The translations under genes and the position numbers were made by a program. Source: Nemophila menziesii (lineage: Eukaryota; Streptophyta; Magnoliopsida; Boraginales; Hydrophyllaceae). From it: DNA of 64,000 bases. Below the pieces are notes generated by a model. It was not told where the DNA came from and did not search any database. It worked only from the letters and a program-made list of their open reading frames with translations. The stretch lies in the NCBI GenBank assembly GCA_029959085.1, contig JARWIR010000005.1:5210501-5274500 (forward strand), read 5' to 3'. Positions 33,652 through 45,469 of this stretch are shown piece after piece (the stretch's first letter is position 1; every line of letters starts with the position of its first letter).

Positions 33652-36190
33652 TCATATGATCGCGCGACACGACTTCCTATTGTGATGACCGTATTGGTTA
33701 CAACGACCACACCTCATGCGTCTAGGCATACCCTCGCCTTGACTTTTTATCCGCTTAGTACGTGGCCTTCCAGGTTGTACCGTGCAGGCAGGAGGAAGAA
33801 CGCAAATTGACCCATTATGGTCAAGTATAGGAGCATCGAAAGTAGACATAGCAGGAACATTAGTAGAATAGCACTTTCTGTATTCGTCCGCGTGGAAATA
33901 AATCTCGACATGTTGATAACGAACAGAAGGATGCTGAGTAGCTGACAAAACCTTAATAGCATGAGCACATGGGAATCCCTTAGTTTGCCAATGGCAGCAA
34001 GAACATGTACCTTTCACGATGTCAACTACCATAGGAGGGTTCGAATCAACCTGATAGACACTATCGGTACATCTATGACAAACCCAAGGACGCCCTACAT
34101 TAAAGTTTTCGTTGAAATTCAAAAGCTTCTTCGGGCAAAGAGTTTCTGTCCATTTACGAGATTCGGTTAAACGCTTTGATATTAGGTCCATCGTTCGTAC
34201 ACGGATAAGATTCACAAGTTCCAAGACAGGACGATCACAGTAATCCTTAATCATAGAATTAAACGACTCCGCGGCGTTCGAGGTCATTTCACCGTACCGT
34301 TTACCCTTAAAATAAGCGTTGGCATAATTCTCCCGGGGAAGATTGTCCATGAAGGTTACACCGCGATGGTCGGAATCTTTTAGGAAAGACTCCAGGCATT
34401 TCTCATAATGATGGACTGTCATTGCACTAGCACAAGCATTGAGCTTCCCGACCATCATCTCCCTATACGGACCGTCACCACGACCTGTTAAAGCAGCTCT
34501 CAAATTGTTACCAACATGATACATGCAGAACGAATGATGGTCGTAAGGGAATACGGTGCGAACTGAGTTCAGTATGCCCGGATGACGATCCGATATAAAT
34601 GTCAACTTCCGTTCACTTATAAACGGTCTCAGGAACTTAAGGAAATCAGTCCAATTCTCCGTGTTCTCTGAACGTACAATACCAAATGCAATAGGGTAAA
34701 TACCTGAAGACAGGTGTAAGAAGTACATAAGAAAAGAAAAAAACAATACGTAAGGGCATACGGGACAGAAAAAAGATAAAGATAAAATAATTAAATACAA
34801 CACCATGACAAATCGTGTGATGCTTTTAAACACAAACAATATGATTTTGTGTTGCATTAACACACAATAACATAGGTGATGTGTTACAGCAACACACAAC
34901 TTACAAGCATCCATACACAACAATTAAGAACACATAATATTGCGTTCATACAACACACAACGACACATCATGTGTGTTGCAGCAGCACACAACACACATA
35001 AAAAAGCATTTAAACAACAACACATACAAATACATGCACATATCACAAAAAAAAAAAAAAAAAAAAAAAAAAAACGTACCGTTGTTGCCATCCTTGGCAG
35101 TAGCTGACAGTAGATTGCCCTTGTATTTGTTAATAAGGAAAGTTGCGTCTAAGAAGACCATCGGGCGACAACACTTGAAACCTTTCAAACAACCACCGAA
35201 AGCTATGAAGCAATGCTCAAACTGGTTGGTTATTGGGTTACTCTGGAAGGAGTACTCGGATGAGGGATCGGCCGCCTTAAGGTTAAGCAGATACGAGCGT
35301 AGCCGGTTATAGGATAGGTCCTCGTCTCCGTAAATCGCGTCTTTAGCTTTATTCAAGGCATGCCAGGCGAGTTTATACGTAATATCGTATCCGTAACCTT
35401 TACGGAGCTCGATAACGATATCATTTCCGGTCATGCTAGGACGAGATCTGACGTCTTCAAGGACGAGATGGGAAACCAACTCGGCTGACATGTATTTACT
35501 CGTGGCTGATTTCATCAACGAACCACATGTATGTTCCGATACAAATTTCTTAATATAAAAGTACCCAGTTGACTTTTGGATAGCTGCATATACTCTCCAT
35601 AAACATCCAGAAGTTTCAGAATAGACACAGTGCGCGCCTATACGGTCAACACAATTACATTCGAGTGTAAACTCGAATCCGAGCTCGCTAGCGTATTTCC
35701 ACAAGGTGTAACGGAAATCCTTGGCTCCACCGTAAAAACATTGGCCAATACTGTGCAAGGAAGTGTCCCATCCGTTGCTTTTGAGAACCGTCACAGTGGC
35801 AAGTGCAGTTGGGTCCCCTTCGGGGTGAACAACTGCGGAACTAGTCGAAGAAGATGAACTGGCAGAAGGTTGATGACAAGCAGATTCAGAAAGAGAAACG
35901 GTCAAGGAAGGATCAGGACGAACATATCTACAATCCGTGACAGCAATTTCGAAAACCGAGACTGGATTAATTGTCAACATAGTGAGCATGTTGCAATAAG
36001 CATCGTCGTCGTCTAACAACAAGCGTCCCAACTCTCCGATCGAGTAATGAAGTGAGATGTAGTCAGAATCGAGACATGGCCATTTCGAAGCGACAAAGCT
36101 AACCAAGGAACCTAGACAATTGAAAAGCTCGAATCGTTGGACGGACTGAATCTGCCCAAACTGGAAGATAACCATGAGCGGAGAAGACAT
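33652..36190 (-). CDS. MURA-type MULE transposase, apparently intact (720 aa)
   Basis: Two coding exons, 36190-35080 and 34703-33652, joined by a GT-AG intron with agreeing phase, encode 720 aa without stops. Order: an N-terminal region with an acidic patch and a Ser-rich linker (SASSSSSTSSAVV), a MuDR/WRKY-like zinc domain (ECNCVDRIGAHCVY...FVSEHTCGS), the MULE catalytic domain with D in VFLDATFL, D in FISDRHPG and E in NAAESFNSM, a SWIM finger (CSCCHWQTKGFPCAHA), and a CCHC knuckle (CGRCNQYGHHNRKSC) near the end. All catalytic residues and zinc ligands are present. The start directly follows a TTGTAG acceptor, and a leader exon ending at 37161 is likely. It faces the Ulp1-like gene tail to tail. 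Family length and domain order are as expected. Confidence 0.93.
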
Positions 36191-37625
36191 CTACAATGTT
36201 CAAAACAAAAAAATCACAGAAGTAAAGGTAAGAAGGCAGTAGGACAGATAAAGTATTATAACACACATAGCAATTATGTGTTGCAGCAAGACAAAAACCA
36301 TCAAATATTGTGTTAATGCAACACATAATGAAAGCAGTACGCAACTAGCATCGCGTGAAAAAATTAAAAAATAAACAAGTAAAAAAAAAAAATATACACA
36401 ACATAAGAGAGATATGTATTGCAGCAAGGCACAATCGCCCAAATATTGTGTTCATGCAACACAAAATGTTCCACCCTGCAACTAACCAACACACAGAAAA
36501 AAGCGATATGAAGCATACACACACTTTTATAATTGCATCATAGGTCCCTAAAGTGTTCATAAAGTGTTCATACTCAAACAAAACATAAAATTAGCAGAAA
36601 GTCTTATGAAGTTTCATGACAAAGACATAAAAGATAGAAATGGAGTTATAAACATCAAGGCAATCCAAGTAAGTAAATAGAAAATGATCAATTGTGATAA
36701 CAACACCTCATATAAACACAATACATATAGTGAATCAAAAAACACATATAATGAATCAAAAAAACTTAAAAAACATGATGAATGAAATACCTGCAAAAAA
36801 CTAAAAGTAAAAACAACAAAAAATCAAAAAATTATACAATAATAATCGTGAAGCAACACTTGAATCAGCAAAAGGTAGTGTATAGCATATATACGAAACT
36901 GAGACACGAAAATTCAAGACCAAAATTATAAGCAAAACATCAAATTATAACTGTGAAATACAGTAAAGATAGAAAAAATTAATGGATGTAACAAAAGCGT
37001 GAACCAAATGAATGATACAAAGTTATTGACGAGATAGAACAGGATAAAAATCAAATTCGAACAACAAATCATCATCAGCAACTCATATTATCAAAAAAAA
37101 TCAACGATTAAATGCATAAAAAATTAAGAAAAAAATGCGGCGAGTTAACAAAAATCATACCGTGTGAAGTAGTAATACAATATGTATGAATGATTAGAGC
37201 AAAAATCAAGAGAATTCGAGAATTAATTTGAAGCAGAAATTGAAAATCAATGTGAGTTTGACGCGAGAGAGATGAAGGTGAGAAAGTAGTTATGGTGTTG
37301 ACTTTAATGGCAACGTTGAATTTTAGAGAGTAATAAAGAGAAGGTAATGAAATATAGGGGATTATTAAATGTTAGGGTTTCAGCATTAATGAATTAATTA
37401 AGATATAATGTAGGTATTTATAAGGGGTAAAAATGGAAGCTAAAAATGCCAAAAGTAATTAATTAAGAATTAAGTTGATTTTTTGTGAGTAAGTAGGAAC
37501 TAATTTCTTCCTTCCTTTTTTTTGGGAATGAAAAGTGAGCAATTGTAATTAATTGGGAATTATCTCTTAATTTTAATCGAAAAACACTTTTAACTCTAAA
37601 ATAATCAATCCTAAACGGGTTCTTA

Positions 37626-38756
37626 TTGTAACATTACATATTTACCTTCTTTCTATAGTTCTGTGGAATAAAAATAGTAAGACAAGAGCAAATACGAGTA
37701 TTCACTACTATTTGTTCAACTTATGACGAAATTTTTGAATTCTAATTTTTTCGATCCAAAAATTCTGATTTCAGAACAGATTTTTAAAATTCTGAAATTC
37801 CGATTTCCAATTTTGTCGAGAAAATCAGATCGGAATTGGAACTACATACAAATCTCTAAAGTTTTTAGGTTTTTATTGATCTAATTATATTTTCGAATTA
37901 TATTTCTTTCTTTTTTCCCAATTTTACATTTTGTTTATTAAATAAACAATAAATTATAAGATAAAAAATAAAGTATACAACCGGAAATGTTGAAAAAATT
38001 TAAAACAAAAACAAGCAAAGAAAAAAGTAAACGTTGAAAAACAGTGAAACATTTTTTTATGTTCAAAAACAAAAATAAAAACAATGAAACATGATAAACA
38101 GGTAAAATTCATCTCTTCACACTCGGATTACTGGAATAAGAAACAAAGAGAAATCATTTTCCTTAGTTTTGCAATTTTTCGAACCAAAAGTTTTGAAATT
38201 TCTGTGCCAAAATTTTCGAATTTCTGATAAATTACGAAATTTCGAATTCGGATTTTTTTTTCTAGTTCCGAAAAATAGGAATGGAATTGAAGTGGAAAAT
38301 ATCTAATCCGGAAAAAATTGTAAATTTTTCAAAAACCATTTTTCCGATCCTTCCGATTTCCACCTCTATTTCAACTCTTCCAGAAATTTACACACACACA
38401 GAATTCTCTCCACCTGCTAACATACAAAAGTAACGATCAAACTTTTCAAAAGAGCAAATATCGAAGTACAGAGTTAAGCAGCAAAGTTAAACAACAGAGT
38501 AACATTAAACAAGTTAAGCAAATCGAAACAGAGCAAAGCGTGATTACTTTGAAACTATTTCGATTTTTTTTTATAAATCAAAGGTAAAAACGATTGATTG
38601 TTGTGCGCTTTTTAAATGAATTTCACAAAAAATCGTTAATAAAACTTAGATGAATGAGTTTCATAATATAAATTATAGTTAACATTTGTAATTTTTTTCT
38701 ATTTTAGTTTACATTCATGATTCTAGAGATTTTTTGTACTAATTTGTTTTTGCAGT
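37626..38756. other. AT-rich non-coding spacer
   Basis: No gene seen. It is rich in AATTTTCGAA-like words (37730-38350). Near 38113 a CTCTTCACACTCGGATTACTGGAA word resembles the degenerate repeat at 10.9 and 12.6 kb. Confidence 0.45.
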
Positions 38757-38762
38757 GTTATT

Positions 38763-38896
38763 CGCATGTTCTTTTTGTTACGTGGTTCTGGGGTAGCTTA
38801 CGGCACCCTACTAATCCCACGGAGGATATGCCCGCCTCCCCAAGCATACCTCTTGGTTGAGAGACAGAGTTCTGACCAATTGAGCTAACCAAACTG
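38763..38896 (-). mobile_element. tRNA-derived SINE-like element
   Basis: On the minus strand it starts GTTTGGTTAGCTCAATTGGT, which matches a tRNA D-arm and A-box. About 45 bases on, GGGGAGGCGGGCATATCC sits where a B-box should be but is degenerate. The 3' part (GGGTGCCGTAAGCTACCC) is not tRNA-like, as in SINEs. A 6-bp direct repeat GTTATT flanks it (38757-38762, 38897-38902). Too little structure remains for a functional tRNA. Confidence 0.6.
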
Positions 38897-39042
38897 GTTA
38901 TTATAAATAGTGAAATGTACGTTAAATTTAGTTATAAAATCACAGTTTATTATGCTTAGCGTCTAATCCCATCAGAGTTTTCTTGTTTTTTTGTCTATTC
39001 AGCTTACAAATGGTTTGGTCTATTTAAATTTTATTAGATATA

Positions 39043-39728
39043 CTGATGGGATTAATCTCATTAGCATAAGTCATATTTGGACTAATTACATAAGATGTTT
39101 GAAGTTTATTGTGTATACAGATGGGATTGTTCATCTAGAAAACTATAGATGTGTTGTGTTTTTTGACTAATGAGATTTGAGTACTTATATTATGTTTTGA
39201 TCCATTTAGAGTTTGTTTTGTATGTTGATGAGATTGATCTCATCAACATATATTTTGATTTTGACACTGTGCAATCACTTTTTGTAGATTTTCACTATAG
39301 GTCCTCTTGTTTTGTTGGATAAGATGAGAGTAATTACATAAGTTTTTGATCCATTTAGATTGTGTTGTGTATGTTGAATGATTGGTCTCACCAACATGTG
39401 ACTTTGATTTTGACACAATGCAAAGATTCTATAGTTTCCTATTTTTAGACTGATGAGATCAGTCCTATTAAATTGTGTGTCTTTGATTTAACATTGTGCC
39501 GAAATCAAAACATACATTGATGAGACCAATTCCATCAGCATGCACAATATTCTCTGAATGGATAAAAAATATAATATAGCTACTCCGATCTCATTAGTCA
39601 AAAAATACAACACATCTAAATTTTTCATATGTTAATGAGAACAATCCCATCTGTATACTCAATAAGCTCTAAAACTTTATGTAAATAGTCTAGATATCAC
39701 TTATATTAATAATACTTATCTCATTAGT
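39043..39728. repeat. Large imperfect fold-back repeat
   Basis: The arm 39043-39275 is matched inversely by 39484-39728 along most of its length. Both contain, in order, TATACAGATGGGATTGTTC, GATGTGTTGT(G/A)TTTTTTGACT, GATCCATTYAGAG and TTTTGATTTYG(A/G)CAC words. Arms are perhaps 75-80% alike, separated by about 208 bases. The loop holds a third, direct copy of part of the arm. A transcript would fold into a long hairpin. No TSD was found. Confidence 0.8.
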
Positions 39729-41280
39729 AAAGATCAAAATAATCTATAGATACTTTATAATCACAATGAAAGTTAACAATATGTAATCGCATTGAAAAAC
39801 TATAAATAAATAAAATCGTTGAATTTTACACAATTGAAGATAATAAATAATCACAAACATTGAATGTAGCACAGTTGCTAACCTGGACAACTAATGCCTG
39901 GGCAATTGAAGAGATGAAGAGTTTTAACAGAGAAAAGGAAATGCCGATTCATGTAGGAGTTTCAGTGGATATTTTAAAACCTTTGACAACGAAACAAGCT
40001 TAACCTTCGACAGAGAAAACGAAATTCAACTGAAAAGGATAAACAAGTTTCATCGGATAAGAGCTTTAGCGCAGGAGTTTGGATGAAGAGGTTCAATATT
40101 CAATGACGAGTTTCAATCGCGAGTTTCAATGACGATAATGGATAACAATAATGGATTGCGAGTTTCGATGGCGATTCTGACTTGAAAGGTTTATTAAGGG
40201 TTTCCAAGACAATTGGCTAATAAGAGTGGTTAGTAAAGATTATTTTGTTTTAATTGTCCAACAAATCGAAACTTATGAAAGGTAATTTATCAAAATAAGG
40301 ATCAAATTATAAAGATAATGATAGTGTAAGGTAGAATATTTAAGTGATATTTTAAACCTAAAACTTAGTTTTCTTGATTTTTTAGATCAAAGTCCCATAA
40401 AAATTATAATTAGAATAAAAAACCTTTAAAGAGATATTCTATTTTAGATAATCAATCATGTTTTAGTATTTAATTTTGTTTGTTGAAAAAATAAATTACG
40501 CAAAGGGGTACGTTCTAATAAATACATTAATTCATTAATGAATATAATCAAACCCAAAATTATACTAAGAAGGTATGTTTGTATTTAATGAAATTTAATC
40601 TGTTTTATTAAAACACTGGATCAATACACCATATCGTTTTTCTTGAACAATTCACATTGAATGGCTCTTCGTTAATCATTTTATTAAAATTTTAATTTAT
40701 AGTTGATTCATTTAGATATTATATGATAACAGAATAAGTTATATTCAATTGTTTATCCAACATTCAGTAATTATTACTTACAAACCAAAAGACACCTTAT
40801 ATTCCAATCACATTTTTTTTTACTGTTGGACAATCTCTAATACTATGCTTAGATTCAAAATTATAAAAAAATAATGGTTAAAGATTAATCAATCTTTTTA
40901 TTTGTTTGAATTCATTTTTTAATATAAGTGAAAAAATCAATAAAATCAAAAAATAATTTGAATTTCTTCAATAATGTATATTTTATAATTCTTCCATTTT
41001 GAAATTAAATGAGAAAAAAGAAAATGTTTATGTATAAAGAAGTCTAAATTATCCTTATATAAAATAATAAAATAAATTTAAAATCTTATTAAAAGAAATA
41101 AATATAAATATATACTTAATATTATTAATTTTTGTATTCAAACAAAAAAATATTTTTTTCTTTATTAATTATTTTTCAACAACCTAAATAAAAACATCAT
41201 TTTATTTTCATGTTATTTTCATTTTATTATCATTTTATTATCATTTCAACTTTTCATTTATTATTTTTCTTGTACTTTCT
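39729..41280. other. AT-rich non-coding spacer
   Basis: No gene or clear element boundary. A GAGTTTCAATSRCGAG word is repeated at 40105-40170. The remainder is AT-rich, without features I can name. Confidence 0.45.
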
Positions 41281-41333
41281 TTACTTTTTTTTAGTAGAAA
41301 AACTAACTAGCCTTCACGGGAAACTATTACTAA

Positions 41334-42109
41334 GGCTAAGTCCAACAACTACCCAATAATTTTGCCAGAATTGGGAGTCAAACACATATTCCCTATTGAT
41401 ATTAACCTTATAAAACAACTCTACTCCAACAGCTTCTCAATTTTAACCCCCAATTTCAAAAAAACTCTACTTTAATTTTATTTAAAAAATTTATTAAATA
41501 AATTAATTAATTAATTTTTAAAAATTTCACACAATTATTTATTTACTATTTTACTTTTATATGTGTAAAAAATATTCGAAACAAAAAAATATAATGTTAA
41601 TATTTAAATTATAATTCTCAAAAGAATAATCAAACGATTTTTCTTTTTACTTTTCTTTTTCAATTGAAACGAGTTTTTTTCATAATCCAATAAAATTAAA
41701 ATATATTAGTACTATTTAATAAATTATGAAGATATAATTTTTTTTCAATTAATTTGATTATTAACACTTTTCAAATCTCTTAACTAATAATTTTTCTAAT
41801 AATTATAAATTTTTTATTGAAATTTTTTAACTTATAATAAAAAAATTTACATACATAATATTGATATTTGAATAATTTATTTTTTAAAACTTAATTATAT
41901 ATATAAAAAACATATTTAAATTTAAAAGAAAAAAGAAAAAATGTAGCAAAGTTGAATTGGGGATAGCCACATGTGGCTAACATTTCTTTAGAATTGGGAT
42001 CTCTATTCTGGCTTTAGCTAGAATCGGGAACCGGTTGGAGTTGGTTTTTTCACTGTTCAACCCCCAATTGTAGCTTTTTGCTACAATTGGGGTCCTATTG
42101 GACTTAACC
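41334..42109. mobile_element. Tourist-like (PIF/Harbinger) MITE, 776 bp
   Basis: Ends are GGCTAAGTCCAACA and, inverted, GGTTAAGTCCAATA. The 3-bp TSD TAA is at 41331-41333 and 42110-42112. Subterminal CCCAATT and AATTGGGG words recur at both sides. The middle is very AT-rich and non-coding. It lies just beyond the stop end of a LINE RNase H remnant. Confidence 0.85.
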
Positions 42110-42560
42110 TAATCTAGGAAGTGTGCCACCACTCCTATCTCTCATTAAACTGCTCTTCAAATACTCAGGAGGATCTTCAAATACCCAAGGATCCCCGAAC
42201 AACTCCGCACCTCTCTTAGCAAGCAAATCCGCACATATATTCGTTTCCTTGTAGATAGCGCATACTTCAAATCTTGGGTTATTTTATAGCATCTATGTAC
42301 AATGTCGTCCAATATGACAAGCCCAACTCTTGGAGTTAACACCGCCCTTCACTAGCGCATGAAGCTCACTCGAATCGGTCTCAACATACAATTCTTTAAT
42401 GCCGCGATTCACTATCCATCGCAACCCGTAATGTAACACCAATAATTCCGAGCGAAAAGAGGATTCCACTATACATGGTCCCGAAAATCCAGTAATAAAG
42501 GCTCCATCTTCATCTCTAATTAATCCATCTATACCTGCCGTCGTTCTTTCCAAATCACAA
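42110..42560 (-). pseudogene. LINE RNase H-like domain remnant
   Basis: Minus-strand RVT_3-type RNase H fragment of a plant LINE. The first frame (42553-42293) reads GLIRDEDGAFITGFSG, ESSFRSELLVLHYGLRW and LYVETDSSELHALV, with the family's D, E and D positions present. After a frameshift near 42290 it continues with FEVCAIYKETNICADLLAKRG, the usual C-terminal NxxADxLA block, and ends near the MITE. An A-rich tail may follow on the far side of the MITE near 41290. No start or upstream RT is attached. Confidence 0.85.
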
Positions 42561-42815
42561 CTACCAAATCAATTTTTAATTTGAATTTCCCTTGTGGTTT
42601 AACCCGTTTAACTAATGTTCTTTACTTTACGCCTTCCACCAAACAATAAAGAAAAAATCGAACATCCAAACATATCATTCAACCTTACCATTGATCTATC
42701 TTTAACTTAATATCCAAATATGTAATTTAATGCTATCAAGAAAAGAGGAGTAGTGGACCTAAGAACAAAAAGGACTCCCTAGATTTGAGGTTGCACATGC
42801 TTGAAATTTGAGGTT

Positions 42816-42867
42816 GTACAACAATGTTTTTTCTTCTTTTTTTATGGTCGAAGTACAACAATGTTTT
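42816..42867 (-). repeat. Minimal poly(A) retro-insertion with 15-bp TSD
   Basis: GTACAACAATGTTTT occurs at 42816-42830 and 42853-42867. The 22-base insert reads TTCGACCATAAAAAAAGAAG... on the minus strand, again an (T)TYGACC word followed by an A-rich tail. Confidence 0.75.
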
Positions 42868-43149
42868 CATATTACCTACTCCTTGCAAAAACTAAAAAAA
42901 TCTAGCATAAAGTACTTAGTGTGTTAGTGAGATACTATATAGCCTCCATTAATAAGGACCCCTACTACAACCACAATCTGGTTTCCATCACTTTTTGATT
43001 TTATAGACAAGACAGCCGAGGAGTCATCACATCCAATTAATTTGAGTTAAATTTCCAACTTTACAAAACATATTCATTATAAGGTTTTGTGTTACTTTAA
43101 TCTGCAATATCAATTATTTAAAGTCGAAAATATCTAGTTAATATGTAAT

Positions 43150-45469
43150 TTATATCTTGAATTTTAAAGTGTGACCCCGATGTTGTGAAGTTCTTATGTA
43201 TTATCTTGAAAAAGTCTGGTGATGTTCGGATCTCCGATTGAATGTACGAAAATCAAATATTAATTACGTGAGAATTAAAGAGAAGAATCTTGAGTCAAAT
43301 TTAGAGATCAGGCAACTTACGAAGGAAGGTCAATATTCATGAACAATTTGAGGAAAAGATTGGTAATGCTATACTTAATATGAAAATTCTTTCTTTTGAT
43401 TGCCAAGATTTCTGTACTTGGAGCCATTCAAGAGATGAAAACTACTCAGGGAAAGTAGCATATGCTACTATAAAGAGTAAAAATGAAAAAGAAAAGAGTA
43501 ACTCTTCTGATTCTACTTCTTCTTATAATTATGATAAAAACATTTGAAAAACTATATAGGAAAGGATTGCCCATCCAAAGTTAAAAATTTCATGTATAAG
43601 TGTATCTGAGATAAATGTTGGACCATTTAAAGTGGGAAGGAGGATTTCTTTTTCACACATCGGTAGAAAGAAAGGGACTAAAAGTCTTTTTAGCAAATGT
43701 GGTGGCATTAGCTTCTAAAGAACCCAACCCCATGCATATGGAAAAGTATTGGAGAAGGCCACACGCGCGTACCACCACCACCCGCCCGGCCCGGCACCGG
43801 CACCGGCGGCGGCGGCGGCGTGTTCGTGGTTCGTGAGTTCGTGGGGGAGTCAAAAAATAAAAAATGAAACAAGTTTTACTATCAGCTATTATAGAATCGC
43901 TGGCAATCAATTAGAAGTAAAACGCAAGACAAACTCCACCAATCACACGTCGGTTAAAGATCATTCCACAGCCAAGTCAACCAGCGGTTACACAAGCATC
44001 AAATCAGAAAACGTGTGGAATAAGAAGTCAACAAAACGTGTGATTAAAAGAATCAAATCAGAAACTGTCAATCAATCAATAGGAGGCAATCGTGGACTTA
44101 ATTGATCGGTCAAAGGTTTCAAACTCCCCCTCTCCCCTATAAATAGAGTTCATTCTTCAGCAGTATGGACTACGAAAATCACAAAGCAAAGAAAACACTC
44201 TCTACTTTCTCTTCTCTCCGATAAAGCTTAGTCTTTTCCGTAAGAGATACCGGCACCGCCGGAATATCTTTTTAACGCTACGATTGTATTAGTGTTTTCG
44301 CTTTTTATTCCGTGTAAGTTCGATTTTCGTTTGTAATCTCAATTCTTGTAATAGTTAGTTTACGTTTAAATTGATTTTACATTTTTTAGAATTGCCATTT
44401 TTTTTCTTTTCGTTTTCAAACGGTGACTCTTTTACTTACAATAAATTACCTACTGACACAAATCTGTATAATAGAAAATGGTCTAAAAATAGTTATATAA
44501 TGAAGGTGATGAAACCATTGAACATCTTCTCTTTTCTTCTCCTTAGGCCAAAGTTGTGTGGTATAGCTCTCATTTATCTCTTAAAACTAATACTGCCAAG
44601 ATAGGGGAATGAATTTTAAATCTTACTGAGTCCTTGAATGAAGTCAAAGGTGATAACAAATTAGATGTTGAGTTTATTTGAATCATGTGTTGGCAAATTT
44701 GAAAGGAAGAAATAGTTTCATTTTCAATGGTGTTATTCCTGACCCTCTTTTAATTTGTAATTAATCCTTTAAACAGGAGTATAAGGAAGCTAATATAATG
44801 ATGCAAAAAAAAATTAAGCTGGAGGAAAATAATAATGATAATAATGATCTTAACTACATCTGATACAAGTCCCTCTATTGTGACCACTGATAAAAATTTA
44901 AGTAACCGGAAAGCACCTCCTGTTAATTCTGTTAAAATTAATACAAATGCATCATATTCAGCTAATAGATGTGCCATTTTTTATGTAACTAAGGATTTTT
45001 TTGGAAATTTTATTGATGGAGATGTTAAGTTCACTGAAACTTGCAATGTTGGTGAAGTTGAAGCCCAGGGAGTGCTATGGGGATGTGAGATGGCTATAGA
45101 AATCCCTGCTGGTTTGGTGGTTATAGAGAATGACTACTCCTCCATTATTCTCCCTCTTTCATCCTCCTTCTTCAACTTCCTTTTTTATTGTTGTAATATT
45201 TTTAAAATTATTTATGGTAATGCTGAGTTTTGTAGACTAGTTTTTTCTCTTGTTTCACGCAAGAGTAATCGTGTGGCTGACTGTGTCGCTAAACATAAGT
45301 TAAACAGTAATATGTTTGATGATTAGAGGGTGTGTCCTTCTCCCCAATTAACTTATTTGTTTTCCCTTGATTCCTCCCCAATTAACTTATTTGTTTTCCC
45401 TTGATTCCATCGTCTCTTACATTGGTTCAACTCTTGTATTTTTATAACTTTATTGGTTTGAAAAAAAAA
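43150..45469 (+). mobile_element. LINE 3' remnant (zinc-binding RT end and RNase H), split by a solo LTR
   Basis: Plus-strand non-LTR retrotransposon remnant. Before the LTR the frame reads the zf-RVT type region (WSHSRDENYSGKVAYATIK ... ERIAHPKLKIFMYKC). After it come KLPTDTNLYNRK, a CWQIWKGRNSFIFNG segment with stops, and an RNase H-like domain (KINTNAS, EVEAQGVLWGCEMA, VIENDYSS, SNRVADCVAKH) ending at 45326. A perfect 34-bp tandem duplication follows (45341-45408), then a GGTTTG plus nine-A tail at 45455-45469. Several stops and frameshifts make it inactive. The 5' limit is approximate. Confidence 0.85.
43616..44440 (+). mobile_element. Solo LTR inside the LINE, with TSD ATAAA
   Basis: An 825-bp LTR starting TGTTGGACCATTT and ending TTTTACTTACA, flanked by exact ATAAA (43611-43615, 44441-44445). 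It has a TATA box TATAAATAG at 44138-44146, about where an LTR promoter should be, and a pyrimidine-rich leader after it. A GC-rich patch (CGGCGGCGGC, 43770-43845) stands out from the AT-rich surroundings. Removing it restores the LINE reading frame exactly. Confidence 0.92.

Larger units (their letters stand above)
26450..36470. repeat. Dispersed near-palindromic TGTGTTGC/GCAACACA motif set
   Basis: More than 20 copies of a near-palindrome with core TGTGTTGC-N-GCAACACA lie in the 5' leader intron, introns and intergenic spacer of MULE2, but not in its exons. Examples: 28067-28083 (perfect), 28819-28837, 29072-29094, 31546-31568 (perfect, 23 bases), 31641-31663, 33065-33085, 34851-34871, 36306-36326. 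In 28.7-29.1 kb and 31.3-31.7 kb they occur roughly every 40-50 bases, suggesting a degraded tandem array. None was seen outside the element. Confidence 0.85.
25624..37566. mobile_element. MULE2: 11.9-kb Mutator-like element carrying a Ulp1-like gene
   Basis: Flanked by the exact 9-bp direct repeat TTAATTTTA (25615-25623 and 37567-37575), the TSD length of Mutator elements, and nested in a Tourist-like MITE. The TIRs are short: ATTCCCAATTAATTACAA at 25661-25678 is repeated inversely at 37543-37560, with only GGGACAA against GAGATAA at the extreme ends. It carries two convergent genes: a plus-strand ULP1-like gene and a minus-strand MURA transposase, stop codons about 1.1 kb apart. MULEs that lack long TIRs and carry ULP-like genes are known in plants (Kaonashi-type), and this fits that class. 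The transposase frame appears intact, so it could have been active recently. Confidence 0.9.
25439..37622. mobile_element. Tourist-like MITE split by MULE2
   Basis: Terminal inverted repeats GGACCGGTTTAAGATTG (25439-) and, on the minus strand from 37622, GAACCCGTTTAGGATTG, are flanked by TTA on both sides (25436-25438 and 37623-37625). That is the 3-bp TSD of PIF/Harbinger elements. Without the nested MULE and one TSD copy it would be about 230 bp (25439-25623 plus 37576-37622). The TIR match is about 13 of 17, so this is an old element. Confidence 0.72.

Noticed and set aside
38763..38896. Second tRNA gene
   Set aside because: Only the D-arm-like part is good. There is no proper anticodon arm or T-arm and the 3' half is unrelated to tRNA, so it was called SINE-like.
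43740..43850. Coding exon in the GC-rich patch (Arg/His or Pro/Ala rich frames)
   Set aside because: It lies inside a solo LTR with defined ends, and the frames are by-products of CGG repeats.
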